Shown: positions 16,136-24,639, counted from the first letter of the stretch. The stretch is 41,609 nucleotides of DNA from CAKVOD01 sp964489405 (GCA_964489405.1 CAZAYL010000008.1:1-41609), one strand, 5' to 3'. Translations and numbers: made by a program. Notes: generated by a model not told the origin, from the letters alone.

Positions 16136-17578
16136 ATGAAAATAGAAAAAATAATCCAAGGTATCTCCCTAAAATCATCCCAAGGTGTGGCAAAGCAAGA
16201 AATAGAAGCAATCAGCATAGACCCCGCAACCCCCGCCGACTTGTTTGTAAATCTAAAGTTAGACCCCACTCTCGCGCAAGAGAATACCAAAAAAGCAATC
16301 AATAACGGCGCAAAAATCATCCTTACAGAAGTGGAAATTCCGCTCAACATCCCCCAAATCGTCGCAAAGAACGTCCGCAACGCTCTCGCTCTCAGCGCCT
16401 GCAATTTTTACTGTAACCCTTCAAAAAAACTCAAAATGATTGCAATCACTGGCACCAACGGCAAAACAACATCAACATATATCCTAAAATCAATTTTAGA
16501 AAAAGCAGGTTACAAAGTCGGACTTATCGGCACCAACCAAAATATGATAGGCGACCAAATTTTACCTGCGCACTTGACAACCCCCGACCCACTAGAATTA
16601 CAAAATTTACTCAGCAAAATGCAACAAAGCGGTTGCGACTTTGTCGTTATGGAAGTCTCCGCCCACGCCTTATTTTTCAACAAAGTCGACGGCATCAAAT
16701 TCGAATGTTCTATTTTCACAAATCTCACGCAAGACCACCTAGACTTTTTTGGCAATATGCAAAACTATGCGCAAGCCAAAGCGCAACTGTTCAAAAAGGC
16801 TAAAAGCAAGAATTGCATATTCAATGTCGACGACGATTACGGACATCTCTTTGCGCGTTCTTGCGATGCCAACCGCGTCATTAGTTTCGGCATCAACAAC
16901 CCCTCCGACGTTTTTGCCGTCAACCTTGATGTCGACCTTACGCAAAGCCGTTTTTTTGTCAACGCATTTGATGAAATCGCGGAAATATGCATTCATATCG
17001 GCGGAAAATATAATGTCTACAACGTTCTCGGCTGTATCGCGTGTTGCCATGCACTTAATATAGATATGTCAAAAATCATCGACGGCATTTCCGCAGTTGC
17101 AAATATCAACGGACGTTACAACACCTACAAAAGCGCCAAAGGATATCAAATCGTCATCGACTATGCCCATACGCCCGACGGCTTAGAAAACCTACTCTCT
17201 AGCGTCAAGGAACTCACCCCCAACCGACTCATCGCAGTGTTTGGATGTGGCGGAAATCGCGACGCCACCAAACGCCCAATAATGGGCGAAATCGCAGGTA
17301 AAATCGCAGATATATGCGTACTGACAAGCGACAACCCACGTTATGAACCCCCAATGCGCATAATCGATCAAATCGAACAAGGTGCGAAAAAGTCAACGAC
17401 AAATTACATGAAAATCGAAAATCGTCAAAACGCAATCGAATACGCAAGCAAAATTGCCCGCAACGGCGACACTATCGTCATCGCAGGCAAAGGGCAAGAA
17501 ACCTACCAAGAAATTGACGGCGTCAAACACCACTTTTCTGATAAGGAAATCGTGCTCGACATCATCGCCCGCGAATAA
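16136..17578 (+). CDS. murE: UDP-MurNAc-tripeptide ligase MurE (meso-DAP type)
   Basis: A 480-residue Mur ligase. ITGTNGKTTSTY (P-loop GTNGKTT at 106-112) binds ATP, HLTTPDPLEL and MEVSAHAL follow as in MurE, and QDHLDFFGNMQNYA matches the central domain. The C-terminal domain has DYAHTPDGLENLL, FGCGGNRDATKRP and DNPR at 399-402, the motif that selects meso-diaminopimelate rather than lysine. The enzyme adds the third residue of the peptidoglycan stem peptide in the cytoplasm. AAGGAG precedes the start. It is third from last in a run of tightly spaced cell-wall genes. murF, the usual next gene, is absent. Confidence 0.96.
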   Translation: MKIEKIIQGISLKSSQGVAKQEIEAISIDPATPADLFVNLKLDPTLAQENTKKAINNGAKIILTEVEIPLNIPQIVAKNVRNALALSACNFYCNPSKKLKMIAITGTNGKTTSTYILKSILEKAGYKVGLIGTNQNMIGDQILPAHLTTPDPLELQNLLSKMQQSGCDFVVMEVSAHALFFNKVDGIKFECSIFTNLTQDHLDFFGNMQNYAQAKAQLFKKAKSKNCIFNVDDDYGHLFARSCDANRVISFGINNPSDVFAVNLDVDLTQSRFFVNAFDEIAEICIHIGGKYNVYNVLGCIACCHALNIDMSKIIDGISAVANINGRYNTYKSAKGYQIVIDYAHTPDGLENLLSSVKELTPNRLIAVFGCGGNRDATKRPIMGEIAGKIADICVLTSDNPRYEPPMRIIDQIEQGAKKSTTNYMKIENRQNAIEYASKIARNGDTIVIAGKGQETYQEIDGVKHHFSDKEIVLDIIARE

Positions 17579-17616
17579 AAAATCGCCATTTTGCATATAG
17601 TAAAAAAGGGTGAAAA

Positions 17617-18615
17617 ATGCAAGTGTTCCTACTAAGTATGTCGTGCGCCTTTCTCCTATCCGTCGCACTCGCGCCAATCGTTATCAAACTCGCAAAGCGT
17701 CTTAAAGCCAGTCAAAGCATACTACAATACGTCGAACTCCACAAATCAAAAGAAGGAACCCCCACAATGGGCGGTTTTATCTTTATTGTCGCAATCGTCG
17801 CAATTAGTATATTGTTTTTGCGCAACAATAGCCAACTCGCCACCGTCGCACTCGCCACAATGTGCGCTTTTGGCTTGCTTGGGTTTCTTGACGACTTTTT
17901 AAAAGTCAAGAACCGCCACAACCTAGGACTCCGCGCCTACCAAAAAGCACTCGGACAATTCGGAATTTCAATCATAATCGCATTTTTTGCATACAATAGC
18001 GGACTTATCGGCAGTTCAGTCATCGTCCCATTTTGTGGAATTGAATTCAATCTCTCAATTTGGTTCATCCCATTCACAATTTTTGTCCTACTTGCTATTA
18101 CAAATAGCGTCAATCTTACAGACGGACTCGACGGTCTTTCTACAGGGACAAGCCTTGCGTACCTAACCATATTTGCCATATTGCTATTATCTATCTATAC
18201 AACAAGCATAGAAATGGGCGAAAGCGCTCAACTAATTAGCGAACAAAAAAATCTAATCTTTGTCATATTCATCTCAATCGGCGCGCTACTCGGCTTTTGG
18301 ATATATAATTTCTATCCCGCCAAAATTTTTATGGGCGACGTCGGTTCACTCGCACTCGGTGGACTAATTGCATCAGTGAGCATATTCACACGCTTTACAC
18401 TACTAATGCCACTCGTCGGATTTGTTTTTGTATTAAGTGCTGTTAGCGTAATCATCCAAGTATTGCACTACAAGCGCACCAAACGTCGCATTTTCCTAAT
18501 GGCACCATTCCACCACCATTTAGAGAAATTAGGAATCAAAGAAACAAAAATCACAATTATCTACACCACTTTCACATTTATTATAGGCGCAACGTGTCTT
18601 GCATTTATGCTATAA
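17617..18615 (+). CDS. mraY: Phospho-MurNAc-pentapeptide transferase MraY
   Basis: A 332-residue integral membrane enzyme with about ten helices. Diagnostic motifs: KEGTPTMGGF near 46-55, FLDDFLKV near 90-97, NSVNLTDGLDGLSTG near 166-180, FMGDVGSLALGG near 242-253 and the HHH motif MAPFHHHLEKLG near 291-302. It transfers phospho-MurNAc-pentapeptide to undecaprenyl phosphate, making lipid I on the cytoplasmic face. It is the last gene of the operon here; murD, ftsW and murG do not follow. AAAGGG precedes the start. Confidence 0.97.
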   Translation: MQVFLLSMSCAFLLSVALAPIVIKLAKRLKASQSILQYVELHKSKEGTPTMGGFIFIVAIVAISILFLRNNSQLATVALATMCAFGLLGFLDDFLKVKNRHNLGLRAYQKALGQFGISIIIAFFAYNSGLIGSSVIVPFCGIEFNLSIWFIPFTIFVLLAITNSVNLTDGLDGLSTGTSLAYLTIFAILLLSIYTTSIEMGESAQLISEQKNLIFVIFISIGALLGFWIYNFYPAKIFMGDVGSLALGGLIASVSIFTRFTLLMPLVGFVFVLSAVSVIIQVLHYKRTKRRIFLMAPFHHHLEKLGIKETKITIIYTTFTFIIGATCLAFML

Positions 18616-18778
18616 TCACTATAATCATCAGCACACAACTTTTGGCGTTAGTTATGCCTAAATTGTCGTTATGTATTATTTTAATTCTCAATAAAAATAT
18701 AAAGGCGTAAAAATGTACTTGTCCCACATTTTACAAAAAAAAAATTATCATTTTCAAAAAAAATGAGCACAAAAACAT

Positions 18779-18807
18779 TTGATATTTTTTTATATTTGTG
18801 TTAAAAT
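18779..18807 (+). promoter_or_regulatory. Sigma-A promoter of the poly-G surface gene
   Basis: TTGATA and TAAAAT with a 17-nt spacer, 34 nt before the start codon. An A10 run (18735-18744) and a further A-rich stretch lie upstream of the -35 and could act as an UP element. AAGGAG is at 18827-18832. Confidence 0.65.
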
Positions 18808-18841
18808 AATATAGAAAATCAAAAATAAGGAGAGTAATGTT

Positions 18842-21343
18842 ATGATTTTTAGAACAAATGTTCCAGGGGGGGGGGGTACTTCTAATAGCATAGCCTCCTA
18901 CATCGATAGAAAAAATCGTGAAAAAGAACACAGTTTTTCTAAGTGTAGGCACCTTGATTCTCTAGACGATGACCCCGATGAAGAACTCATCAATGGGGAA
19001 GAATTGCAACAAGAGAATATAGAGTGTCAGTGTTGTAGTCGAGATTATGCTTCATTAGGCAAATTAAACTACAATAGAAAACAAAAAAAGTATTCTACGT
19101 ACAAAATTAAATATTCAACAAGTAAATCTGCAGTGCAAATTGTGCTGTGGCTTTTGGCATTGGTACTAACATTAGGCGTGTGGATGTTTTCGTCTTTTAA
19201 CTCTGACTTTAACGAATCCGTCAGAATCGCTAATGTCGCTGAAGCGTGGAGCGGTAGCGGGACAGATAGTAGCCCTTATATCATTAACGACTTGTCCGAT
19301 TTAACTACTTTAAAAACAAATGTTTCAAGTGGGACTACTTATAGCAATACATATTTTAAATTGAATAATAATATAACAATAAGTAGCTCTTCTTGGAATG
19401 GTATTGGGACTTCAAGCTATTCTTTTGAAGGCACATTTGACGGCAATGGTCACATAATTACACTTAGCTCTACAGAAAATGGCGTTTTTGCATATGCTAA
19501 GGACGCGATCATACAGAACCTAGGTGTAGACGGAACACTAAGCGCTAGCGATACAGTCTATGCTGGAACGATTTGTGGATATGCATACGAAACAAATTTT
19601 ACGAATTGTTGGAGTACTTGCGATTTGAGTCATTATAATAACTATTATTCAATTTCGGAAGAACACTGTGGCGTTGGAGGACTTGTAGGATGTTGTATGT
19701 TTTACTGCAAAATGGTAAATTGCTGGTATGGTGGGGAATTGACTGTAAATTGCGATCTTGCAACTAGCGGACAAACTGAACGGAAACTATCGGTGGGTGG
19801 TTTAATCGGACTTGTTGTGAATAGTGAAGGTTCGCCTGTGATAGTAAGGACTTCATATTGTTTGGTTATATTCAATCTTAAATTCGGCGACGGTGGATTG
19901 CCTGAAAACACGTTACGAACTATTTATAACGTAGGACAGTTAGTGGGGAGAGCGACACCTAGAGGTTCAACCACCGAAACCACTATTTTAGAAATAACCG
20001 ATTGTTTTGCTGTAGGAACAAAACCTGTTTGGGAAACGACGCTTAGCAATGCAACCAGCACTAACGTCTACTTACTAACTGATGACACGTCAGACGACAC
20101 ATCGATTTTTACAACTTCAGACTATTTTACAAATGGTGGAACGACACCCTACCAGTGGAGCAGTTCGAACGCGTGGAATTTCGAAAATGTGTGGTATTTC
20201 ACAGATGAAAGTCCTTTAGACTATCCCGTCCTAAAAGCGTTTGCGGTAGAATATGACGGTATGACGATTACTTTCGATGCAAGAACGAATGGTAGCACTA
20301 ATAGTATTGGGGGCAACGCGAGTGTGGAAATAAAGAAAGTTGGTAGCGGTGAAAGTTTCACGCCAGATACATCAACATATTACGTAAGTGGGATGAAATC
20401 AGGTTGGACTTTCAAAGGTTGGAGCGAGTCGGCAAATTCAACTACACTTGTAAGTGGGTCATTGACAATTAGTAACGACAAAACCTTGTACGCAGTGTAT
20501 CAAGGGACCTTGACCGCGTACTTCTATCAACTCTCTTCCACGACTAGCACATCAAAGTCTACCACTATTTACAACAATCAAAGTGCGTCAATAACCGCGC
20601 CAACAATAAATACCAATAGTGATGGTTGGAGTATTGTTGGTTGGGGAACAAGTAAAACTGCAACATCTGCGAGTTTCAAAAGTGGCGCGACCGCAACAAT
20701 AACGAATGGCACAACATATTACGCAATATACACTAACCGCGTGCAAGTAACTTATACCGCAAATGGCGGTTCGGGTACGAGTATGACTTATTCTCAAGGG
20801 TCAGCATATTTCACAGCAAATGGTACTACTTCGTATAATACCAGTCCTGCAAAAATAACACTTAAAACATGTACTTATACTAAAAGTGGTTGCAATTTCT
20901 TAAAATGGGCGGTGGGTAGCACGAGTGGAACACAATATTCAGCGGGCGAAACTGTTTCGATGACCGCATCTGCAACACTTTACGCCATTTGGTCAATAAG
21001 TATGACACTTAATGTTACTTTCAGCAACACGACGAGCAGTGACGGTGGTATAGTTTTGTATATTTACAAAAAAAATAGCAGTGGCGGTTACGATGAATTC
21101 TATACCTACTATTTTAGCGGAACTACAAAGACGCATTCAACAACAGTAAACCTTACACAAAACGGACAATATACACTACTTGTCAGCAAGCCATATACGT
21201 GGACTCTAGGTGTAATTGGCTCAAATATTACGAACGGAACGCTAACAAATAATAAGTATACATTCACAACGTCAAGCAGTAGCGGAACAATCTCTGTTAC
21301 AACATCAGGTGGCACACCACCCAATACCATTGTTGTCATTTAA
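18842..21343 (+). CDS. Large surface protein with InlB-type repeats and a 5' poly-G tract
   Basis: An 833-residue protein. Residues 1-96 are cytoplasmic: Gly run at 9-12, a Cys cluster (ECQCC at 61-65) and a basic stretch ending YKIKYSTSKS; one membrane helix spans about 97-116 (VLWLLALVLTLGVWMF). Outside, GSGTDSSPYIINDLSDL (138-154) opens a domain with FDGNGHIITL and GVGGLVG, resembling GLUG or beta-helix adhesin modules. From about 480, repeats with FKGWSES, VGWGTSK and FLKWAVG, each ending in LYAVY, YYAIY or LYAIW, match Listeria-Bacteroides InlB B-repeats. The last 110 residues form a beta-rich domain ending NTIVVI. No LPXTG is present. Eleven G near the start make it a candidate phase-variable adhesin. 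Function beyond that is unknown. Confidence 0.85.
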   Translation: MIFRTNVPGGGGTSNSIASYIDRKNREKEHSFSKCRHLDSLDDDPDEELINGEELQQENIECQCCSRDYASLGKLNYNRKQKKYSTYKIKYSTSKSAVQIVLWLLALVLTLGVWMFSSFNSDFNESVRIANVAEAWSGSGTDSSPYIINDLSDLTTLKTNVSSGTTYSNTYFKLNNNITISSSSWNGIGTSSYSFEGTFDGNGHIITLSSTENGVFAYAKDAIIQNLGVDGTLSASDTVYAGTICGYAYETNFTNCWSTCDLSHYNNYYSISEEHCGVGGLVGCCMFYCKMVNCWYGGELTVNCDLATSGQTERKLSVGGLIGLVVNSEGSPVIVRTSYCLVIFNLKFGDGGLPENTLRTIYNVGQLVGRATPRGSTTETTILEITDCFAVGTKPVWETTLSNATSTNVYLLTDDTSDDTSIFTTSDYFTNGGTTPYQWSSSNAWNFENVWYFTDESPLDYPVLKAFAVEYDGMTITFDARTNGSTNSIGGNASVEIKKVGSGESFTPDTSTYYVSGMKSGWTFKGWSESANSTTLVSGSLTISNDKTLYAVYQGTLTAYFYQLSSTTSTSKSTTIYNNQSASITAPTINTNSDGWSIVGWGTSKTATSASFKSGATATITNGTTYYAIYTNRVQVTYTANGGSGTSMTYSQGSAYFTANGTTSYNTSPAKITLKTCTYTKSGCNFLKWAVGSTSGTQYSAGETVSMTASATLYAIWSISMTLNVTFSNTTSSDGGIVLYIYKKNSSGGYDEFYTYYFSGTTKTHSTTVNLTQNGQYTLLVSKPYTWTLGVIGSNITNGTLTNNKYTFTTSSSSGTISVTTSGGTPPNTIVVI
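18866..18876 (+). repeat. Poly-G (11) homopolymer, codons 9-12 of the surface gene
   Basis: Eleven consecutive G read as GGG GGG GGG GG(T) in the current frame. Loss of one G gives TAG six codons after the tract; gain of one gives TAA three codons after it. Such tracts are classical slipped-strand phase-variation switches in surface genes. Confidence 0.85.
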
Positions 21344-21365
21344 CAATAAATGTGATAGAATAATA

Positions 21366-21405
21366 CCTTATTATTGAAGTAGTAGAAACACTAACTTAGG
21401 GTCAT
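21366..21405 (+). repeat. Intergenic repeat, copy 1
   Basis: CCTTATTATTGAAGTAGTAG... running to TTAGGGTCATT. It matches copy 2 over most of its length but lacks the GCGAG end. Confidence 0.6.
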
Positions 21406-21450
21406 TTAACGCTGTTATGTCATTATTAGTAATACTATTATCACATAATT

Positions 21451-21506
21451 CCTTATTATTAAAGTGGTACAAGTACTCTCTTAGGGTCATTGCGAGCGAA
21501 GCGTCG
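21451..21506 (+). repeat. Intergenic repeat, copy 2
   Basis: CCTTATTATTAAAGTGGTAC... then ACTCTCTTAGGGTCATTGCGAGCGAAGCGTCG. The GTCATTGCGAGCGAAGCG part matches a motif widely seen in bacterial REP-like intergenic repeats. Confidence 0.6.
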
Positions 21507-21663
21507 GTGCCAGACGGCACAGGTGCAGATGTGTGTTGGTGCGAGTATGTTGTTGTGAGATGACAACCGAACCTGCAGTCAAGGCGAGGCTTGCCCGGAA
21601 GGGGGTGTGGTTGTTTCTGGTCAAATATGCACTTTGACTATGGTGGCAAATAATCAATAGCGT

Positions 21664-21720
21664 CCTTATTTTCATCGTAAGGTACTCTCTCTATCGTCAT
21701 TGCGAGTGAAACGTCGCAAT
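21664..21720 (+). repeat. Intergenic repeat, copy 3, with a REP-like hairpin
   Basis: CCTTATT... TACTCTCTCTATCGTCATTGCGAGTGAAACGTCGCAAT. The end forms a hairpin: ATTGCGA (21699-21705) pairs with TCGCAAT (21714-21720). CTCCCGGAAGGGCAACCC follows, partly repeated at 21592-21602 as GCCCGGAAGGG. Confidence 0.6.
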
Positions 21721-21786
21721 CTCCCGGAAGGGCAACCCGATATATTATGGGGTACCCACACTCATTGACCGCAGTAGCCACCTGTA

Positions 21787-21807
21787 GCGGTGCGCTTTCG
21801 CACCCGC
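21787..21807. other. GC-rich hairpin
   Basis: GCGGTGCG and CGCACCCGC pair around a short T-rich loop, with one bulge. It has no T-run, so it is not a terminator; it belongs to the GC-richer repeat block. Between the repeats, other small hairpins (for example GTGCC-AGAC-GGCAC at 21507-21520) are seen and no convincing gene. Confidence 0.45.
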
Positions 21808-21818
21808 ACTAGCATTAT

Positions 21819-21853
21819 AAAAAAGCATACATTATAAAATTGTATGCTTTTTT
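21819..21853. terminator. Bidirectional terminator between surface gene and exchanger gene
   Basis: Thirteen base pairs, AAAAAAGCATACA with TGTATGCTTTTTT, around a 9-nt AT loop. A-run and T-run on the two sides allow use by the plus-strand surface gene and the minus-strand exchanger. Confidence 0.9.
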
Positions 21854-21890
21854 AATTTTTGTACTACTATGCCGAAAATCAACAAAAGTT

Positions 21891-22889
21891 TTAAATAAGA
21901 ACAAAAGCAAGCACAAGATACGTGATAGTCAGCGCGCAAATCAAGCCCGACAGCGTGTAATACATCCATTTAATTTTGTTTTGGTTTTTTACTACTTTTC
22001 TTATTATAAGCATAACACTCAGCAGTGCAACCGAAAGTGTTGCAAACAGCGCAAGCAATTGTGCAGACTCTCCCTGCATAAATACCGACCCGCGGAAATA
22101 GAATATATCCGCAATCGCAAGAATGAGCCAGTGGAATGTTACGCCCCCCACAATGCTTGAAGTAGCTAGGTTGAAATTTTTCATTTTTACAAACATCATC
22201 GTCGTTACCACTTCTGGTAATGCCGTTGCAAGTGCAATGAACAGAGCGCCTGCAAGGTTTTTATTGATTGTATAAACATCCGCAATGACATTTGTAAGGT
22301 ACGTCAATCCAATGCTAAAGATGATGAGCAAAATTGCACACAATGCAAACAACCAACCAAGTTGCGCAGGTGAAAATTTATACACAATTGATTTTTCGTT
22401 GTCAAAAGGTTCTTTCTCATTATCGCGGTTGAAATACAAAGTCAGTGCATAAAATGCAATAATTGCAAAACTAATGCCGTTGACATTGATTGTCGGGATG
22501 ACGAACGAAACAGAAAGATACGAATACACCAAGACAATAATTGACAAAACAAGACAACAAACTGTCGTCGTCAAATTGTGCCTATGCATTTGACCATCAA
22601 TAAATGTCTTGCACGCAATTATGATGAACACCGCCAAGATGCAAATATTCATTATATTGCTACCAAGTATTCCCCCATAAGCGAGATTTGGCTCAGAAAG
22701 CAAGCACGCGGACGAAATTGTTGTAAATAGTTCTGGCAAGGATGTAACCCCCGCAAGCACCACACCACCAAGAAATAAACTTGAAATTTTGGTACGCTTG
22801 TCAAGTTGGTTGAGTAGATTCGCAAGAGCGACAGACAAAACGAATATACACGCCATTGCAAAAATATAAATTGGTATCAAATACCACAT
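21891..22889 (-). CDS. Cation exchanger of the Ca2+:cation antiporter (CaCA) family
   Basis: A 332-residue membrane protein with about ten helices in two halves. The first half has the alpha-1 repeat GVTSLPE at 47-53 and GSNIMNI at 76-82. The second has ALATALPEVVTT near 220 as the alpha-2 repeat, followed by GGVTFHW where the family normally has GSN..N. A hydrophilic loop with many charges (NRDNEKEPFDNEKS) separates the halves. CaCA proteins exchange Ca2+ or related cations for Na+ or H+; the ion pair cannot be told from the sequence. AGGAG precedes the ATG. It lies downstream of sigE on the same strand with a 92-bp gap and no clear terminator between, so sporulation read-through is possible. 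Confidence 0.88.
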   Translation of the reverse strand: MWYLIPIYIFAMACIFVLSVALANLLNQLDKRTKISSLFLGGVVLAGVTSLPELFTTISSACLLSEPNLAYGGILGSNIMNICILAVFIIIACKTFIDGQMHRHNLTTTVCCLVLSIIVLVYSYLSVSFVIPTINVNGISFAIIAFYALTLYFNRDNEKEPFDNEKSIVYKFSPAQLGWLFALCAILLIIFSIGLTYLTNVIADVYTINKNLAGALFIALATALPEVVTTMMFVKMKNFNLATSSIVGGVTFHWLILAIADIFYFRGSVFMQGESAQLLALFATLSVALLSVMLIIRKVVKNQNKIKWMYYTLSGLICALTITYLVLAFVLI

Positions 22890-22981
22890 AATATGTATCT
22901 CCTAAAATTAATGAATATCAAAGTATAGCATTTTCTAACAAATATGACAAGTGAATTAAGGGCAAATTTGACGCAAAAGAG

Positions 22982-23704
22982 TTATGCTGTGTAAATTTTA
23001 TTCATTTCTTTTTTGAGTTTGCCAATAATTTTTTTCTCAATGCGTGAGATGTAACTCTGCGAAATATTCATCATATCTGCTACTTCTTTTTGCGTTTTTT
23101 CGTCAATTCCGTTAAGTCCAAAGCGCATCAGCATAATTTCTTGTTCGCGTTGTGGCAACTTCAAAATGACTTGCCACAATAGTTGTTTTTCCACCCCATT
23201 TTCTACAGATTTATATACAACATCATAGTCAGTTGCGAGAATGTCAGACAAAATTAGCTCATTTCCATCCATATCATAATTAAGCGGTTCATCAAGTGAA
23301 ATTTCAGTTTTGAGTTTTTTAGATTTCCTTAAAAACATCAAAATTTCATTTTCAATACAACGCGAAGCATATGTCGCAAGTTTAATGTTTTTGTCGCCCT
23401 TAAATGAATTTATCGCCTTGATAAGTCCTATACTCCCGACCGAAATCAAATCTTCAATGTCAATGTTGGTGTTGTCAAATTTCTTAGATATGTATATGAC
23501 AAGTCGCAAATTGTGTTCAATCAAAGTCTGTTTTGCATTTTCATCTCCCTGCGCTAACTTTGCAATATAATACGCCTCATCATCTTCCTTAAGTGGGGCA
23601 GGTAATTCCGTCCCACTAATATAAAAAACAAAGTCCTCATACTCAACCAGCCCCTTACCCGAAATAAAATTTTTGAAAAGTTGTAATATTTTTTGAAAAA
23701 TCAT
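22982..23704 (-). CDS. sigE: Sporulation sigma factor SigE (pro-form)
   Basis: A 240-residue sigma-70 family protein. The N-terminus (about 1-28) is a hydrophobic and basic pro-sequence before FYISGTELPAPL, matching the place where SpoIIGA cleaves pro-SigE. Region 2 reads LRLVIYISKKFDNTNIDIEDLISVGSIGLIKAINSF, and region 4 ends QKEVADMMNISQSYISRIEKKIIGKL, as in SigE and SigK. SigE drives early mother-cell gene expression in sporulation. The gene upstream is spoIIGA, 47 bp away, which settles SigE over SigK. AGGAG precedes the ATG. Confidence 0.95.
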   Translation of the reverse strand: MIFQKILQLFKNFISGKGLVEYEDFVFYISGTELPAPLKEDDEAYYIAKLAQGDENAKQTLIEHNLRLVIYISKKFDNTNIDIEDLISVGSIGLIKAINSFKGDKNIKLATYASRCIENEILMFLRKSKKLKTEISLDEPLNYDMDGNELILSDILATDYDVVYKSVENGVEKQLLWQVILKLPQREQEIMLMRFGLNGIDEKTQKEVADMMNISQSYISRIEKKIIGKLKKEMNKIYTA

Positions 23705-23751
23705 AATAACTCCTAATGAAATATATGTACATAGTATAATGAATTATGCAA

Positions 23752-24555
23752 TCATTCAAGGGCACTGTCGCTGACAATTGCATCACATCCTTGATTCGTG
23801 CTTAAGTCAATAACTGCTACGCGCGCATTGACAATTGTTTTCTTGTTTGATATTATCAATTTGTCGACCAAGAAAGTATCGACAACATTATATTTTCCGC
23901 TCGCCGTGCTACAAATGACCTTTTCATACCCTCGCATTTTTTCAATTCCGCGCGATGTAATAGAACAAAATTTCAGCCGACTAATAAATGTGATAGGGAG
24001 TTTAGTGCGCTCATCTAGTAATTGATTGCCACTGTCGATAAGCGCCAAAAGTTCAAGTACTTGCCCGCAGAATTCGGCGTAAATCCACGTATTGTGTCTT
24101 TTTTGCTGTAACGCAAAGTAAATGTTTTTGCCCCCAATGTAGAAAATGCCCGCCCCAACAAAAATCAGTGAAATAGGGAAATCTGATTGATAATTGACTT
24201 GCGTGCCCATTATTTGCATCCCGCTGACAAACCCCTGCAATCCGTAGCAAATACCCCCCATCAAAAATGTCGCGAAAATAAAGCATAAGTACGCAAGCAT
24301 AAATTGTTTTATTTTACTAAAGCAAAACGCCACGCCCACAATTATCATTCCCATCAATAGTTTGACAATAAATAGTACTCCACTATTAATGTTTAAAATT
24401 GGTGTAAGCAACGCAAAAGCAACTGCCACACACAAGGATAGGAAAAAGCGAAGATTTGCAATGCGTAATTTCAAAATTTTTGCCACCGAGTACAAAATTA
24501 AGAAATCAATTATCAAATTGTCGAGCAGAACATATTCAATATAAACAATCATCAT
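23752..24555 (-). CDS. spoIIGA: SpoIIGA, pro-SigE processing aspartic protease
   Basis: A 267-residue protein with an N-terminal part of about five membrane helices (1-140) beginning IVYIEYVLLDNLIIDFLIL, and a C-terminal protease domain with ALIDSGNQLLDE, where Asp174 in DSGN is the expected catalytic residue. SpoIIGA sits in the sporulation septum and activates pro-SigE when it receives the SpoIIR signal from the forespore. The length is slightly shorter than the Bacillus protein (about 309). Two ATG codons are adjacent (24555 and 24552). No Shine-Dalgarno is present, and a -10 box lies three bases upstream of the first ATG, so leaderless translation from the second ATG is possible. Confidence 0.93.
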   Translation of the reverse strand: MMIVYIEYVLLDNLIIDFLILYSVAKILKLRIANLRFFLSLCVAVAFALLTPILNINSGVLFIVKLLMGMIIVGVAFCFSKIKQFMLAYLCFIFATFLMGGICYGLQGFVSGMQIMGTQVNYQSDFPISLIFVGAGIFYIGGKNIYFALQQKRHNTWIYAEFCGQVLELLALIDSGNQLLDERTKLPITFISRLKFCSITSRGIEKMRGYEKVICSTASGKYNVVDTFLVDKLIISNKKTIVNARVAVIDLSTNQGCDAIVSDSALE

Positions 24556-24558
24556 TTA

Positions 24559-24587
24559 ATTATAGCGCGCAAAAACTATATTGCCAA
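24559..24587 (-). promoter_or_regulatory. Sigma-A-type promoter abutting spoIIGA
   Basis: On the minus strand TTGGCA (24587-24582) and TATAAT (24564-24559) are 17 nt apart, and TATAAT is three bases from the first ATG. Transcription would begin at about the second ATG. A second TATAAT (24608-24603) lies further upstream with TTGACA 28 nt from it. Confidence 0.5.
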
Positions 24588-24615
24588 TAAGAAAAAACAC
24601 TTATTATATCGCATA

Positions 24616-24639
24616 ACAAGAAAAAATGTCCTTTCTTGT
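24616..24639. promoter_or_regulatory. Inverted repeat between divergent spoIIGA and sigG
   Basis: ACAAGAAA (24616-24623) and TTTCTTGT (24632-24639) flank an 8-nt centre. Extended half-sites read TTTCTTGTCA and, on the other strand, TTTCTTGTTA. TTGTCAAA resembles the Spo0A box TTGTCGAA with one difference, and a TTGACA of the minus strand overlaps it, so a Spo0A or other sporulation operator is plausible. Confidence 0.45.

Noticed and set aside
21840..22160. Plus-strand frame of 106 codons
   Set aside because: It lies over the terminator and the antisense strand of the exchanger gene, with no ribosome binding site.
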